DNA of 64,000 nt from Anaerolineae bacterium (GCA_027494055.1 JAOSJO010000012.1:852940-916939); one strand, 5' to 3'. Counted from the stretch's first letter, positions 28,914 to 39,535 are shown. The notes: generated by a model from the sequence alone, not told the origin. Translations and numbers: made by a program.

Positions 28914-30157
28914 ATGAACAGCCGTGAGCGCGTCCTGAAAGCCATCAATCACGAGCAGCCTGACCGCGTGCCCATCGACCTGGGCGGTTCCATTGTGACC
29001 GGCATCATGGCCGGGGCGCTGGACCGCCTGCACCGGTACCTGGGCATTGCAGACAAGGTCAAAGTCTATGACGTGTTTCAGATGCTGGGCGAGGTGACGC
29101 TTGAACTGGTGGAACGCTTCGACGTTGATCTGCTGCCGGTCGAGCCGGAAACAATCGTCTTTGACCATCTGCGCAACCGCGATTATAAGCCCTGGAAGCT
29201 GTTCGACGGCACCGAAGTGCTCATGCCGGGCGCGTTCGCGGTGGAGGTGTCGCCGGCCGGGGACTGGCTCCTGCACAGGGGCGGCGACCCCGCCAGGCCA
29301 GTTGTCGGGCGGATGCCCAAGGACGGTTTCTACTTCGACGACGCCGGCATCACTGATTGGAACCCGGATTTCGCGCCGCCGTCCATTGAGAGCCTGCGCA
29401 ACTCCGGGTGGCGTCGCCTGACGGACGAGACGCTCCGGTACCTGCAGGATAAGGCGCGGACGCTGCGCCGCGCTACGGACAGGGCGCTGGCGTTGACCAA
29501 CTGGGGCGAGGCGACGCTGGGGCCGCCGCAAGTCGGCTCGCTCCCTGAGTGGCTGGTTCTGATGGCCTCCGAGCCGGCCTACGTCCACGAGCTGATGGAC
29601 CTGGGCGTGGAGATCGCCATCGACAACCTCAAGCTCTACTGGGAAGCGCTCGGCGACGACATCGACATCATCCATGTGGACGGCTACGACTACGGCACGC
29701 AGAACGCAGAGATGTTCTCACCGGCCATGTTCGAGACGTTCCAGGAGCCGTGCTACAAGAAACAGTGCGACTGGATTCACCAGAACACGCCCTGGAAGGT
29801 CGCCAAGCATTGCTGCGGCAGCATCCCAAACCTGATCGCGTCCATGATTCGCGCCGGGATCGACATTCTTAACCCGGTGCAGACTTCGGCAAAGGGCATG
29901 GACCCCGCCTGGCTCAAGGCGACGTTCGGCGACAGCATCACGTTCTGGGGCGGCGGGATCGATACGCAGCGCGTCCTGCCTTTCGGCACGCCCGACGAAA
30001 TCCGCGCGCACGTGGGCGAGCGGATGCGCATCTTCGCCCCGGCGGGGGCTTCATCTGGGCCACCGTGCATAACATCCAGTACAACGTACCGCCGGAGAAC
30101 ATCGTCGCCGCGCTTGAGGCAGCGCGCGAATTCGGGCGGTACCCCATAACGGCCTGA
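28914..30157 (+). CDS. Uroporphyrinogen-decarboxylase/MtaA-like TIM-barrel protein (frame broken near the C terminus)
   Basis: About 415 residues after repair. The start begins MNSRERVLKAINHEQPDRVPIDLGG, the usual opening of UroD-like proteins found in sugar and methyl-transfer clusters. Zinc-type ligands may lie in VAKHCCGSIPN, and GIDILNPVQTSAKGMDP and TFWGGGIDTQ are family-typical. The frame breaks at the G5 run 30044-30048; one more G restores APAGGFIWATVHNIQYNVPPENI and the stop at 30157. ATG 28914 follows AAGGAG. It is not a haem enzyme by context. Related MtaA/CmuA proteins transfer methyl groups through zinc; the reaction here is unknown, possibly removal of a methyl or carboxyl group. 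Confidence 0.85.
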
Positions 30158-30158
30158 A

Positions 30159-30180
30159 GCGCCGGTCGTTTCGCCGGCGC
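30159..30180 (+). terminator. Possible stem-loop after the UroD-like gene
   Basis: A 7-bp perfect inverted repeat (GCGCCGG with CCGGCGC, loop 8 bases) begins two bases after the stop. There is no T tract, so it may be a pause or mRNA-end structure rather than a strong terminator. Confidence 0.35.
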
Positions 30181-30329
30181 CCCGGCGTGCGTGCGGTGCC
30201 GGGCGAACGTTGCACGATCTGGAATCAATTGAAAGTGTGTTGCCAGGCCTGACTATCTTCGTCCTCCTCCAGCGCGATTTCGTCGAGGGCATCGCGCTCT
30301 AGGTATCAGCGGTTGAGGTTTGTGCGTGC

Positions 30330-31748
30330 ATGGATTCCAAGGCACTCCAAGCGCTCTGGCATGACAGCGACGCGCGTGAGGCGCTTCTCCGGCAGGTGGT
30401 GAGCGAGCGGCTGGCAGAGAGGCCGCCGCAGGGCGTCGAAGACGCCATCGTGGCGACGTACTTCTTCGCATTGCGCACAATGAAGCTGGATGAGGCCGTG
30501 GAAGAAATCGCCTATCACGCCACAAGCGGGATGCGCCACCCGCCGCCGGGGTCGCTGCTGGATCAATGCACCGCCAGGCCGGCCGGCGTCGATGCTTTCG
30601 ATGCGACGGGGCGACTCGGCCTGCTGCACGTAGCCTTCCCGCTGAAGATGATGCGCCACCCAGATGGTCACCTCACGTCCACCGACATTCTGCATACGAC
30701 GGCGGCGGCAATCGTTTTCGACGTGTACGAGAACCAGGACGCTCGGCTGGTCGCATTGCAGATACCGGATCAGGTGATGCGCACCTTCCCAGGGCCGGCC
30801 TATGGGCCGCAGGGTATCCGGCAACGGACCGGCTTCGCGCCTGACCAACCCGCATTCGGCACGATCCTGAAGCCCACTGCCGGCATCACCGCCGAAGATG
30901 TGGGCAACCTGGTTGCTGAGGTCGCCGCGTGCCCGCTGTTTCTGTTCGTGAAAGAGGACGAGGACCTGTATCCTGACCTTGATTACGCCCCGGTTGCCGA
31001 GCGCACGCGCAAGGCCGTCGCCGCCATCACGCGCGCCCGTGACAGACGCGGCGGGTTGGGCCTGCTCTTTGCACCGCACATCACCGCCGCGCCCCACGAG
31101 CTGGCGGACATCCTCCACAATGTCGTCGAGGCCGGGGCGACAGCGGTCATGCTCAGCGAGACGTTCGCCGGCGGGGCCTATCGGCTGGTCCGTGAGGCGA
31201 CCCGGCGCCTGGACCGCCCGCCAGCCATTTACGGCCATAATGCAGGCATTGGCGTCAAGACGCGCGGCATCTGGCGCGAGGTCATCGACCTGCTGGCGCG
31301 GCTGGATGGCATCGACTTCCGGCAGACGGCCCCGGTGCGCCCCGGTACGCCGTTCCTGCGGCCCTATGGCGCGGAATGGCTCGCTTCTGAAGCGGCGCTG
31401 ATCCGCCCGCTACCGGGCATCAGGCCGACCATGATCGTGCGCGCCGGGGCGCTGGACCAGGGGAACATCGGCCTGAACCTTGCGGAGGCGGCGCAGCGGG
31501 GCATCCGCGAGCACGTGCTGTTCCTCTCTGGCTCGGCGATCAACGCGATCAAGAACGAGAAAGGCGAAGCAGACCCGCAGATCGGCACAGAAGCGATGCT
31601 CCAGGCAATCGAGGTCTATGAGTCTGGGGCGTTGCGGGATGTGCCGGTGGAGGAACAGGTCGCCGCGCTGGCGGCGCTTGCCGAACGCAAAGCATACCGG
31701 GCGCTGCACGTCGCGCTGCGCCAGCGTTATCCCGATATCGTGCACTGA
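30330..31748 (+). CDS. RuBisCO-like protein (form IV)
   Basis: 472 residues, intact. It aligns by motif with RuBisCO large chains: GTILKPTAGI (K175 position kept, K177 replaced by Thr), FVKEDEDL (K201, D203 and E204 positions all kept), GHNAGIGVKTRG (H294 kept, R295 replaced by Asn), and a phosphate-loop region LFLSGSAINAIKNE in place of the GGG loop. The metal-carbamate triad is retained but carboxylase residues are lost, so it should do enolase, isomerase or (trans)carboxylation/decarboxylation chemistry on a phosphorylated or free sugar acid. Known relatives act in methionine salvage (MtnW) and D-apionate breakdown (OiaX type). No methionine-salvage gene is near, favouring sugar-acid metabolism. 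Confidence 0.88.
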   Translation: MDSKALQALWHDSDAREALLRQVVSERLAERPPQGVEDAIVATYFFALRTMKLDEAVEEIAYHATSGMRHPPPGSLLDQCTARPAGVDAFDATGRLGLLHVAFPLKMMRHPDGHLTSTDILHTTAAAIVFDVYENQDARLVALQIPDQVMRTFPGPAYGPQGIRQRTGFAPDQPAFGTILKPTAGITAEDVGNLVAEVAACPLFLFVKEDEDLYPDLDYAPVAERTRKAVAAITRARDRRGGLGLLFAPHITAAPHELADILHNVVEAGATAVMLSETFAGGAYRLVREATRRLDRPPAIYGHNAGIGVKTRGIWREVIDLLARLDGIDFRQTAPVRPGTPFLRPYGAEWLASEAALIRPLPGIRPTMIVRAGALDQGNIGLNLAEAAQRGIREHVLFLSGSAINAIKNEKGEADPQIGTEAMLQAIEVYESGALRDVPVEEQVAALAALAERKAYRALHVALRQRYPDIVH

Positions 31749-31816
31749 ACGATCCGTTGGCTGTGGATCGACGCCATGCCCCTTCGTTATCCATTAAGCA
31801 CCAAAGGATATTGCCG

Positions 31817-33155
31817 ATGAACCAGGAAACCCTCGCTCGTGAGATGGAAGATGCGCTCCCGGAACTACCCATGTTCGACATCCACACACACCTGGTCGGT
31901 GGCAGGCTCGGCGCGCGCGGTCTGCACGATGTGCTGCTCTATCACATGGTCATCAGCGACCTGTACGCGGCCGGCTGTCCCAGCGGCGCGCGGTTGACGC
32001 AGTACCCCGGCTGGCCCACGCAGGAAGAAGCCCACGCCCGCATCCAGGAGGCACAGCCATACCTGCGCTACATCCAGAACACCAGCACCTTTTGGGCGCT
32101 GCGCATGATTCTGGCGGACCTTTATGACTGGAAGGAGCCGATCACGGCGGACAACTGGCGGCGGCTTGATGCGGCGATTCGCGAGCGGGCCGACGACCGC
32201 GCCTGGCACCACAGCATCTTCGACCGGCTGAACATCCACCGCACCGGGACCGAGTACGCCCGGCGCGGAGCCGGCGAGGACGACGAACGGCTGCAATACG
32301 CGCTGGAGTGGGCTTTCTTCACCCGCTGCCAGTGGGGGGAGTTCGATACCGCGCTGTACGAACTGGAGCGCGCATGGGGGCGGCAGCCGGAAAGCCCCTC
32401 GCCCATTGGCGGCACGCGCCCGCCGACAGAGCGCGTGATTCGCACGCTCGACGACGTGCACGCGGCGCTCGCTCACTTCATGAGCGCAATCCCCTTACGA
32501 TGCGATTCTCGCGTATACGACGCACTTCTCAACCGACATCGACTACCGCCCTGTGACCGACGACGAGATGCAGGCGGCGCTCGCCCGGCGCGACCAGGCC
32601 GGGCCGGAGGAGCGCAACACCTACGCCTCCTACATCAACGAGGCCTTCCTGACCGCACTTGAGGCGCACGCCGACGAGGTGATTCTCCAGTTCAGCCTGG
32701 CTGCGGAGCCGCTTCCCTATGAAACTGCCAGCCGCGTCTACCAGAAAACAATCGTGCAGTTGGCGGAAATGATTGGGCGGCACCCCAGGCTGCACTTCCA
32801 GTGCTTTGTTTCGATCCGGCACGCCAATCAGTCGCTCTGCACCCTGGCCCGTGAGCTGCCGAACCTCAGCCTGTCAGGCTACTGGTGGCACAACTTCTTC
32901 CCTGACACCATCCGCCAGGTGCTCAACGAGCGCCTCGATATGCTGCCGGTCAACAAGCAGGTGGGCTTCTTCTCAGACGCTTATTGCGTCGAGTGGACCT
33001 ACGGGAAGGCCGTCATCGTGCGCAAGCAGATGGCGCAGGTGTTCGCGCAGAAGATCGCGCAGGGTCAGTACACGCGCGATGAGGCGCTTGCCATCGCCCG
33101 CGCGATCCTGTACGAAACGCCGCAGTCGCTGGTGCGCATGGTCGCGCGGACGTAG
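31817..33155 (+). CDS. Uronate-isomerase-like amidohydrolase-fold protein (frame broken once)
   Basis: About 446 residues after repair. ATG 31817 leads to MFDIHTHL (metal-binding HxH at the start of the barrel). The C-terminal half has FQCFVSIRHANQSL, LSGYWWHNFFPDTI and GFFSDAYCVEWTYGK, a layout shared with glucuronate isomerase (UxaC). The break is at the C4 run 32491-32494; removing one base restores SAIPYDAILAYTTHFSTDIDYRP. UxaC converts glucuronate/galacturonate to fructuronate/tagaturonate. Similarity is family-level, so a related uronate or branched acid may be the true substrate. It follows the RLP gene by 68 bases in the same direction. Confidence 0.75.
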
Positions 33156-33166
33156 GCGCGGTGAGG

Positions 33167-34324
33167 TCACGGTAGGTCCCAGGTGCGCCACGCCTCGGCG
33201 ATCTCCAGCGCCAGGGGGGAACCGGGCGCGATCTGGCAGACTTCTTGCAGAGTCGGCTCCAGGCCCTGCCGCGCCAGCTTCTCCGCCAGCGCCAGCGATT
33301 GCGGGTCGCCTGATGCTGGTACCTGAGCGCGGCGACGATGCCCCCTGACAATCCAGCCGCGCGGCAGACCGTATTCGACCGCGAGCAGCGCCGGCGCAAC
33401 GAGCCGCTCTCTGGACGATAGCTTGCGGATCGGGTCGCGGACGACGCGCAGGATTTCGTCACGGACCGCGGCGACGGTACCCCTGCGAGCGAGGTCGGCT
33501 TTGTATTCCGCAATCGACTCCACAGAGAAGCCGTGCTTTCTGCGCACCACCTCACCCAGTTCGTCCAAAGCGCCCATCACATGCGCCGCGACGGTGGGAT
33601 CCGCCACGGCTTCGTGAATGTATCGGTGGCGGCGATGAAAGCCCATGTAGCCGCACACGGCATGGCCGCCGTTGTGGATGAAGAGCTTCCGCTCCAGCCG
33701 CGCTGCCTGGTTATCGACCAGCTCCAGCGCCGTCAGTTCAGGCGGCTTCTCGCCCTTGAAGGCTTCGGCGCGGGCGGTCCACTCGTTGTAGTCTTCGGCA
33801 ACGATGACCAGAGGGTCAGGCTCCGGCCTGGGCACGATGCGGCTAATCATGCAGTCGGGGAAGCCAAAGTATTGCCCGGCATAGGCGAGGGCGTCGCCGC
33901 GCAGTTGGCTGCGGACGTGGCTGCCCAGGGCCGAAGAGCTATCCATCATATTCTCGCACGCGATGCAGTTCAGCGGCGTCCTGCGCCCCCGCGCCTGGCA
34001 TGTGGCGGCGGCCAGGGCCAGCGTCTGCGCCACATCGGGGAGGTTCTGGTCAAACACCGCGGTCAACACGAGGGCTGCTCCGGCGATTTCCTCGGCGATG
34101 GCCTGGCGGTCGCGGGCATGGTACACGCGAAATCCTGATACTTCGATCTCCTGGCACTCCTCCCCGTACAGCCGGACCTTATACCGCCCTGACTGCTGCA
34201 GGCGCGCAACCAGGTCAGGCTTCGTGTCTACGAAGACGATCTCAAAGCCCGCCTGCCATGCCAGCAACCCCACGTGCCCCCGACCCGTCGCCCCAGCGCC
34301 GAATACGACGATCTTCTTGTGCAT
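33167..34324 (-). CDS. Mannitol-1-phosphate 5-dehydrogenase/fructuronate-reductase-like (MtlD family; two compensating frame breaks)
   Basis: About 385 residues. The N-terminal Rossmann motif is VVFGAGATGRGHVG. The long-chain dehydrogenase core ERKLFIHNGGHAVCGYMG supplies the catalytic Lys, Asn and His. In the C-terminal helical region the frame is shifted between the C5 run 33341-33345 and about 33313-33317. Reading the other frame there gives GIVAALRYQ, typical of the family, before the original frame returns at ASGDPQSLAL. It would reduce a keto-sugar acid or oxidise a hexitol phosphate with NAD. It converges on the UxaC-like gene, 12 bases apart, suggesting a shared pathway like that of UxaC and fructuronate reductase in uronate catabolism (inference). 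Confidence 0.82.
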   Translation of the reverse strand: MHKKIVVFGAGATGRGHVGLLAWQAGFEIVFVDTKPDLVARLQQSGRYKVRLYGEECQEIEVSGFRVYHARDRQAIAEEIAGAALVLTAVFDQNLPDVAQTLALAAATCQARGRRTPLNCIACENMMDSSSALGSHVRSQLRGDALAYAGQYFGFPDCMISRIVPRPEPDPLVIVAEDYNEWTARAEAFKGEKPPELTALELVDNQAARLERKLFIHNGGHAVCGYMGFHRRHRYIHEAVADPTVAAHVMGALDELGEVVRRKHGFSVESIAEYKADLARRGTVAAVRDEILRVVRDPIRKLSSRERLVAPALLAVEYGLPRGWIVRGHRRRAQVPASGDPQSLALAEKLARQGLEPTLQEVCQIAPGSPLALEIAEAWRTWDLP

Positions 34325-34690
34325 CTCAACTCACCCACCTTCCGGCGTGCCGTCAACGGCGATAGTCGTCCGCGACGCACACCATCGCAACGTGGTTGTA
34401 TTATAGCCGGGAGCCGGATCGCGCACTCGTGCGGACGAAATACCCCGTCCGGGCGCGCGATGCACCACGGCGACCAGTGAACGCGCAGAAACGAAGCGTG
34501 GGCAGCCCAGGCTCGCGCGCTATCCCGCGGCAGCGACCGGGTGTATAGTCTCATACAGTGGCGCAATGGGGAATGCGTGAGTCGGCGCCACGAGACGGGA
34601 GTTCGACCTGGGCGCGTCACAGTCTGGCGCGCAACATCCCCGCACCGTACCCGAGACTGCGTCCTTCTCGCCTGTGTCAAGGAGGAAGGC
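34325..34690. other. Divergent intergenic region
   Basis: 366 bases between the MtlD-like gene and the large secreted protein. I see no gene. AAGGAGG at about 34679 is the ribosome site for GTG 34691. A hairpin-rich stretch lies near 34400-34450 with no clear tRNA fold. Confidence 0.45.
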
Positions 34691-37600
34691 GTGAAACAGA
34701 GACTTGCACCGGTTCCCCGCATTGTGCCCGTTCTGACCTCGCTACTCTTTCTGATCCTGCTCCCAAGTGCCTCGACATCGGCTCAGGCGCAAGCCGGGCA
34801 ACCGCATACCGTCCATAATGCCTGCGCTGCCAATTGCGTTGCGGACGTCACCATCCTGCATTCCGGGATGGGCGATACACAGGCCCGATATGCCTTTGAC
34901 GGCTGGTTTGGTTCCTACTACGACCTGGCAGGGTGTGATGACCCCGCCTGGAAGACAGACATCCTGTTCCTCATTGATATCATCGGCGATGCGGTGGGCG
35001 CACCTGGCGCGCCCACGATGCAGTGCTGGCAGGGCCTGGCCGCCCAGGCAAGCCTGTGCAGCGATTCCTGCGCGGAATACTTCGTTGAAGATGCCCGGTA
35101 CGCCCCCAACGTGAAGCTGAGCCTCGATCAGCGCAGCCCAGGCTATCTCGAAGCCACGCTGGATAATCAGTCCAACCTCGCGAAACTCCCGGAGCTGCAA
35201 CCCAACGCCTACAGCCGGCAGTTTCATCTCAAGACTTACCTCACATACGCCGGCGGGGAGTCGCTCCTGGTCAACGACACTCCAATGCCCAGTCTGAGCT
35301 TTCCGAACTGGATCACGCGGGGCGGGATCGACATCTGTATCGCGGAATCCGGTTTTGATTCCGCACGCTGCCAGATCTCTTCCAATTTCGCCACGCCGAG
35401 TATCGTCTCCATCTCGGTTGATTTCCTGGACGGTATCCTCTATGACCTCTCCGGCCAGGTCGGTGATCTGTCCGATACAGACGGCTCGTTCAGCCAGATT
35501 GGCTATATCCGCCTTTTGAGTGATGGAGATCGGATCACCATTGCGCAAGGGCCATACGCCGGTTACGCGCTGGTGAAGACCCATTACCTGTCCTCTGGAC
35601 GCCATGCAGTTCAACTCATGCCCTGGGATGCAAACGACCGCCCGGTGACCATCACCAACCACGAGTGCACCAACTGGCTTTCAACATGCTGGCTTACCGG
35701 CGTGCGCCATGAGACCGATACATATGTGTATGCCCTGCAAGGCCCCCCAGATCGCGCACTGGCGGGGAACTATACCGTCGAAGTTGTGGCCGACATTCCC
35801 CACGACAAGGACATTGTTGACAACCGGGCGAGCTATTCCTATGACGCTTCAGCCATCACAGGTCTGGAGACTGGCGCGGGCGGGGAGGCCGAAGGTGTGG
35901 AAGGCCAGCAGATCAGCGTGACGGATCTGCCGGTCACCGATCTTGATGGGCCGGGCGTTTACCCTGCCTCCGTCGATCAGGCGGCGCTGGGTATGCTCTT
36001 CAGGCTAGCGGTACCCGACGAGGTCAGTTTCATGTTCGTGCGGCTGGTGTCGCTGGATGGCGGTCAGTATGATGCGTTTATCCGCCGGGGGAGTATCCCC
36101 GTGCCCGACTTTCCCGTCATCAGCGACAGATATCACTGCTGGGCAGTCAGCGACGCAGCGTATGCAGGCGGCTGCCCTTTCAGCAATCCCTATCCTGACG
36201 ATTACTACATCTTCGTCCACCGCTGGCAGGGGAACGGCGCGTTTCAGTTGGGTGGAGTGGACGGTGCAGGCCGCCACGCCCACAACCACATCCACGGCTG
36301 CTCCCAGCCCGACACCTACCGAAGCGTCAGGTCAGGAGGGTGAAGGCGGAGAGACTGAAGCCGGCGGCAGCGAAGGGGTCACGACAACCGAAGTCGAGCC
36401 AAATGACAGTCACGCCGCTGCGAATGACTGGGATATGCAGCAACCGTTCGACGCCCAGCTCTCAACCTGGCGTGACCGGGATGTGATCCGGCTGACCTTC
36501 GTCGAACCCGGGATCTACACTTTCTCAGTGATTGACGTCGGACCAGAGCTGAAAGTCAAGATGACGCTGGTGCGAGCCAGTTCAGGCAACTTCCTGGATT
36601 CCAGCAGAGCCAACGCCAGGGGCGCTGCTGCACACCTTACAATGGACGCTTCGGCGGGCGAACAGTACTACCTGATCATCGCAGCCGAGGTCATGTTGCC
36701 TTCCACAAACCAACCCTATCGCCTGATCGTGTCCGATCTCATCCCGGACCCGGATGAGGCCAATGACAGCAGAGCGGCTGCGACTCCCTGGGAGCTTGCG
36801 CTTGGGCCGGTCAGCGGCTACTTCTGGGACAGGACCACCGGCCGTCATGATTACTTCACGTTCCTGGCCCCCGCAACCCTCGACGCTGCGCCGGTCACCT
36901 TTGCGTTGACCAATCCATCATCGGAGCTTCGCGTGCGGATGACGTTGTTGAGCAACAGGGGCGCTGTCCTGGCCAGCAGTCCCTGGTCGGCGTTCGGCCA
37001 GCCCACGACGCTGACCAGGGCGCTCGACTCGGGTCAACGCTATTACCTGAAGCTCCAATCGCAGAACGACCGGACCTCCATGCAACCTTACGTGCTGAGC
37101 GCCCAGTACAACCCGGCGACCGAAGGTGCGACGGAGGCGACAGGCACCAGCCAACCGGTACATCTCACCGGCCTCGCCTACCAGCAAGGCGCTCTGCCGG
37201 TCCCCGTCGCGGGCGTCGCCGTCTATGCCCAGGTGACGGGCGGGCCGGCGGTCCTAGTGGATGTCACGGATCGTTGGGGAACTTACGGCGGCACGGTCAT
37301 GGCCCTGGTCGCCGAGGGCGCGCAAATCCGGATCTGGGCGGAGAAAGAAGGGCTGACTTTCCTGCCGGAAGCGGACACCTGGTCGCCTGATCACCACCAG
37401 CGCAGCCACCGCACACTCTTCGTCGCCGTGGGCGCGACACTTGTCCAGCAGACACCGACGGCGGACGCCGGGGCCACAGCCACGCCCCTGCCCACCCGCG
37501 CGCCGACGGAGATGCCCCAGCCAGCGCGACGCCGACCGTGTCAGCGACGCTGCCGCCGACAGTCGTCACGGGTTATGCGTGGCGGCTATTCCCCGACTAC

Positions 37601-38131
37601 GCCCCCGCCGGAATTGGCGGGGCTAGCCTGTTCCTGACGATCAACGGCGTCGAACAGCCCGCAGTCTCAAGCATGATCGATGGCTCATATCGCATTGAGA
37701 TTGCCGGCCTGCAAGCCGGGGATCAGCTCAGCCTGCGCGCGGCTGGGGCCGAAGACAGTTTTGAGCCGCTCTCGTACCAGTGGCAGGCGGAGGCAGGCAT
37801 CGATACCTGGCGCTATGATTTCTACTCGTACTGGGGGACCATCACGCCGCCGGCCAGCAATGACCAGAATCGCATCTATGGATATGTGAGAGATGCCCAG
37901 GGCGCTGGCGTGCCTGGCCTTACGCTGCTGCTGCAAGTGGGGACTTCCGATGCGCTGCAGGTGTTGGGGCCTACGGATGCCAACGGCTATTATGAGACAC
38001 TCGTTCGCCTGCCAGACCGCGTCATGGTCACAGTATGGGTGCAGACGTCGGGTTACAGCCCTTCCCGGCTCCAGTTCTTCCATGCCTATGCGCCTGAGGA
38101 TCGCGAGGCGAGTTTCGTGCACGTGCTGTGA
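34691..38131 (+). CDS. Large secreted multidomain protein with CARDB-like, PPC-like and carboxypeptidase-regulatory-like modules (frame broken twice)
   Basis: About 1,147 residues after repair. GTG 34691 follows AAGGAGG and opens a signal peptide (VPVLTSLLFLILLPSAST). The N-terminal third is Cys-containing and unfamiliar. A CARDB-like strand (NYTVEVVADIPHDKDIVDN) follows near residue 365. After a Thr/Pro/Glu-rich linker come two PPC-like repeats beginning EPNDSHAAANDW and DPDEANDSRAAATPW. Then come a second Thr/Ala/Pro linker and beta-sandwich modules ending with DANGYYET. Breaks: GGG near 36249-36252 (one extra) and the C4 run 37515-37518 (one missing). It is probably cell-surface or secreted; no enzyme motif is seen, so adhesion or binding is the best guess. 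Confidence 0.75.
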
Positions 38132-38201
38132 TGGAGTGCATCTGTCCAGCGGCGTGACGGAACGGGATTACACACCTTCCTGTCCGGCGGCAGCCGAAAC
38201 G

Positions 38202-38228
38202 AAAAAGGCCCACCGCCACTGGTGAGCC
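38202..38228 (-). terminator. Rho-independent terminator of the leftward hydrolase/transporter operon
   Basis: On the minus strand GGCTCACC and GGTGGGCC form an 8-bp stem with one mismatch around a 6-base loop, followed by TTTTT (A5 at 38202-38206 on the plus strand). It lies about 70 bases past the stop at 38297. Confidence 0.7.
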
Positions 38229-38255
38229 TCAGGTCGAAGCCATTTTGCACCAATT

Positions 38256-38312
38256 CGGGAGCGATGGGGGTCGCTCGCTGCTGTGTGCAATCCGGTTCAG
38301 CTTGCTTGAAGC
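38256..38312 (-). repeat. Short dispersed element in a 3' untranslated region (copy 1)
   Basis: Read on the minus strand this shares about 35 of 45 positions with plus-strand 62150-62205. Both could encode DCTQQR-[AT]-TP-[IV]-AP and differ mainly at third codon positions. Here it overlaps the end of the (alpha/alpha)-barrel gene and precedes its terminator. Confidence 0.45.
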
Positions 38313-39535
38313 AACTGCAGAAGCCCAAAACCGATGGGCGCCGCCGTCCAGCCCGTGTAGACCGAGTTCAGCCCGCCTTCATCAAGCTCGTTCTCCTGGT
38401 CCGCTGAACCGAACCAGGTCTGGCTTATCAGGTGGTAACTGCCTCGCCACCCACCATCCCAGGCGTCCGCCTCGCCCCAGCACTGAACGGACACGAGCCA
38501 GTCCGCCAGGCGCTGTGCCGCGCGCAACAATTCCTCACTCCTGGTGGCAGCGTAAGCCTCAAGCAGCGCCACCAGCGCATAGCCGTCGGTGTAGACGAGG
38601 TCGGTGACATCGGGATCGTTCTGGAGAGAGGCCGTGACGGAATCCCCATCGCAGTTGCGGATTGCGCCGCTTTCATGTTGCCAGTTCAGGACCGCGCCCG
38701 CCAGACCGCTCAGGCTCTCCTTCACCCAACCGTCCTCATCCTGGTCGAACAACCGCGCCCCGACGGCAAAAACCTTGAGCGCCCCGACGGTTTCAGACGA
38801 TGGGGGCCGCCACGCCTCCACGCTCGCCGTCTCGTAGCTGGTCAACATGCGCCCCGACGGGTGTTGGTGGTCCCGCAGCCAGCGCAGCCCTCGCAAGGCG
38901 CCCGCCCGGTACGCTTCGCTGCCGGTCGCCAGCGCGCCGTGCGCAAGGGCCAGGGTGGGCCATATCACGAAATCCGCGCCTTTGAAGCCGGAGTCCTCTC
39001 CGTCCTCAGAGACCGAGAACGTGCCATCCGCTGCCTGCGTCCGCAGCAGGTAATCCGACGCGCGGCGTCCAGCATCGAGATAGGCGCGGTCGCCCGTCTG
39101 GCGATAGAACCAGAACAGGCGCTCGGTGATCTTGCCGTTGTCATTGGGCCAAGCCCGGTCGGGCAGGTTGGGTATCCCAAACCGGTCGCCGATGTCAGCC
39201 GCGCCGGGTTTGAAGGGGTGGAACAGGTAGAAGGGGAACGACCCCTCATACCATCCAGGCGCTTTTCGTTGGAGCGAAAGCACGAAGCGGGCGAGACGTT
39301 CACCACGGCTCCGATGGTGTGGCTGGTTCTGCCACGCGCCAGCAGCGTAGAACAGCCGCCCGACCTCGATGCTGCAATCAGGCCGCACCCACGGATTGAT
39401 CTGGCCCACGTTGATGCGGTAGCGTTCGTACACGCCCTCGGAGCCATCCTGAGCGGGCATCATGCGCTCCAGCCAGGCCAGCGTGCGCGCGACGGCGGTA
39501 CGGTAGCTGTCAGTCCTGCTTTGTGCCAAGTTCAT
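38297..39535 (-). CDS. Putative (alpha/alpha)-barrel glycoside hydrolase-like protein
   Basis: 412 residues, intact. Repeated helical pairs with conserved aromatic, Gly and acidic positions (YDAGRRASDYLLRTQAADGTF-like segments, GLRWLRDHQHPSGRM, RLADWLVSVQCWGEADAWDGG) indicate a six-hairpin alpha/alpha toroid, the fold of several hydrolases, lyases and epimerases. I cannot assign a numbered family. There is no signal peptide, so it acts in the cytoplasm. It is the last gene of the MalEFG-type transporter operon and probably degrades the oligosaccharide that transporter imports. Candidate acid catalysts include Asp/Glu in NDNGKITERLFW and EDSGFKGADF, but these are not proven. Confidence 0.65.
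   Translation of the reverse strand: MNLAQSRTDSYRTAVARTLAWLERMMPAQDGSEGVYERYRINVGQINPWVRPDCSIEVGRLFYAAGAWQNQPHHRSRGERLARFVLSLQRKAPGWYEGSFPFYLFHPFKPGAADIGDRFGIPNLPDRAWPNDNGKITERLFWFYRQTGDRAYLDAGRRASDYLLRTQAADGTFSVSEDGEDSGFKGADFVIWPTLALAHGALATGSEAYRAGALRGLRWLRDHQHPSGRMLTSYETASVEAWRPPSSETVGALKVFAVGARLFDQDEDGWVKESLSGLAGAVLNWQHESGAIRNCDGDSVTASLQNDPDVTDLVYTDGYALVALLEAYAATRSEELLRAAQRLADWLVSVQCWGEADAWDGGWRGSYHLISQTWFGSADQENELDEGGLNSVYTGWTAAPIGFGLLQLLQAS

Noticed and set aside
28914..30157. Haem-pathway uroporphyrinogen decarboxylase (hemE)
   Set aside because: Sugar-operon context and MtaA-like motifs (KHCCGS, ILNPVQTSAKGMDP) fit the methyltransferase-like branch, not HemE.
30330..31748. True CO2-fixing RuBisCO
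   Set aside because: The K177 and R295 positions and the GGG phosphate loop are substituted, and no phosphoribulokinase or small subunit is near.
34530..34660. Possible tRNA-like segment (GGGAGTTCGACCTGGG)
   Set aside because: It resembles a T-arm only; no acceptor, D-arm or anticodon stem can be paired around it.
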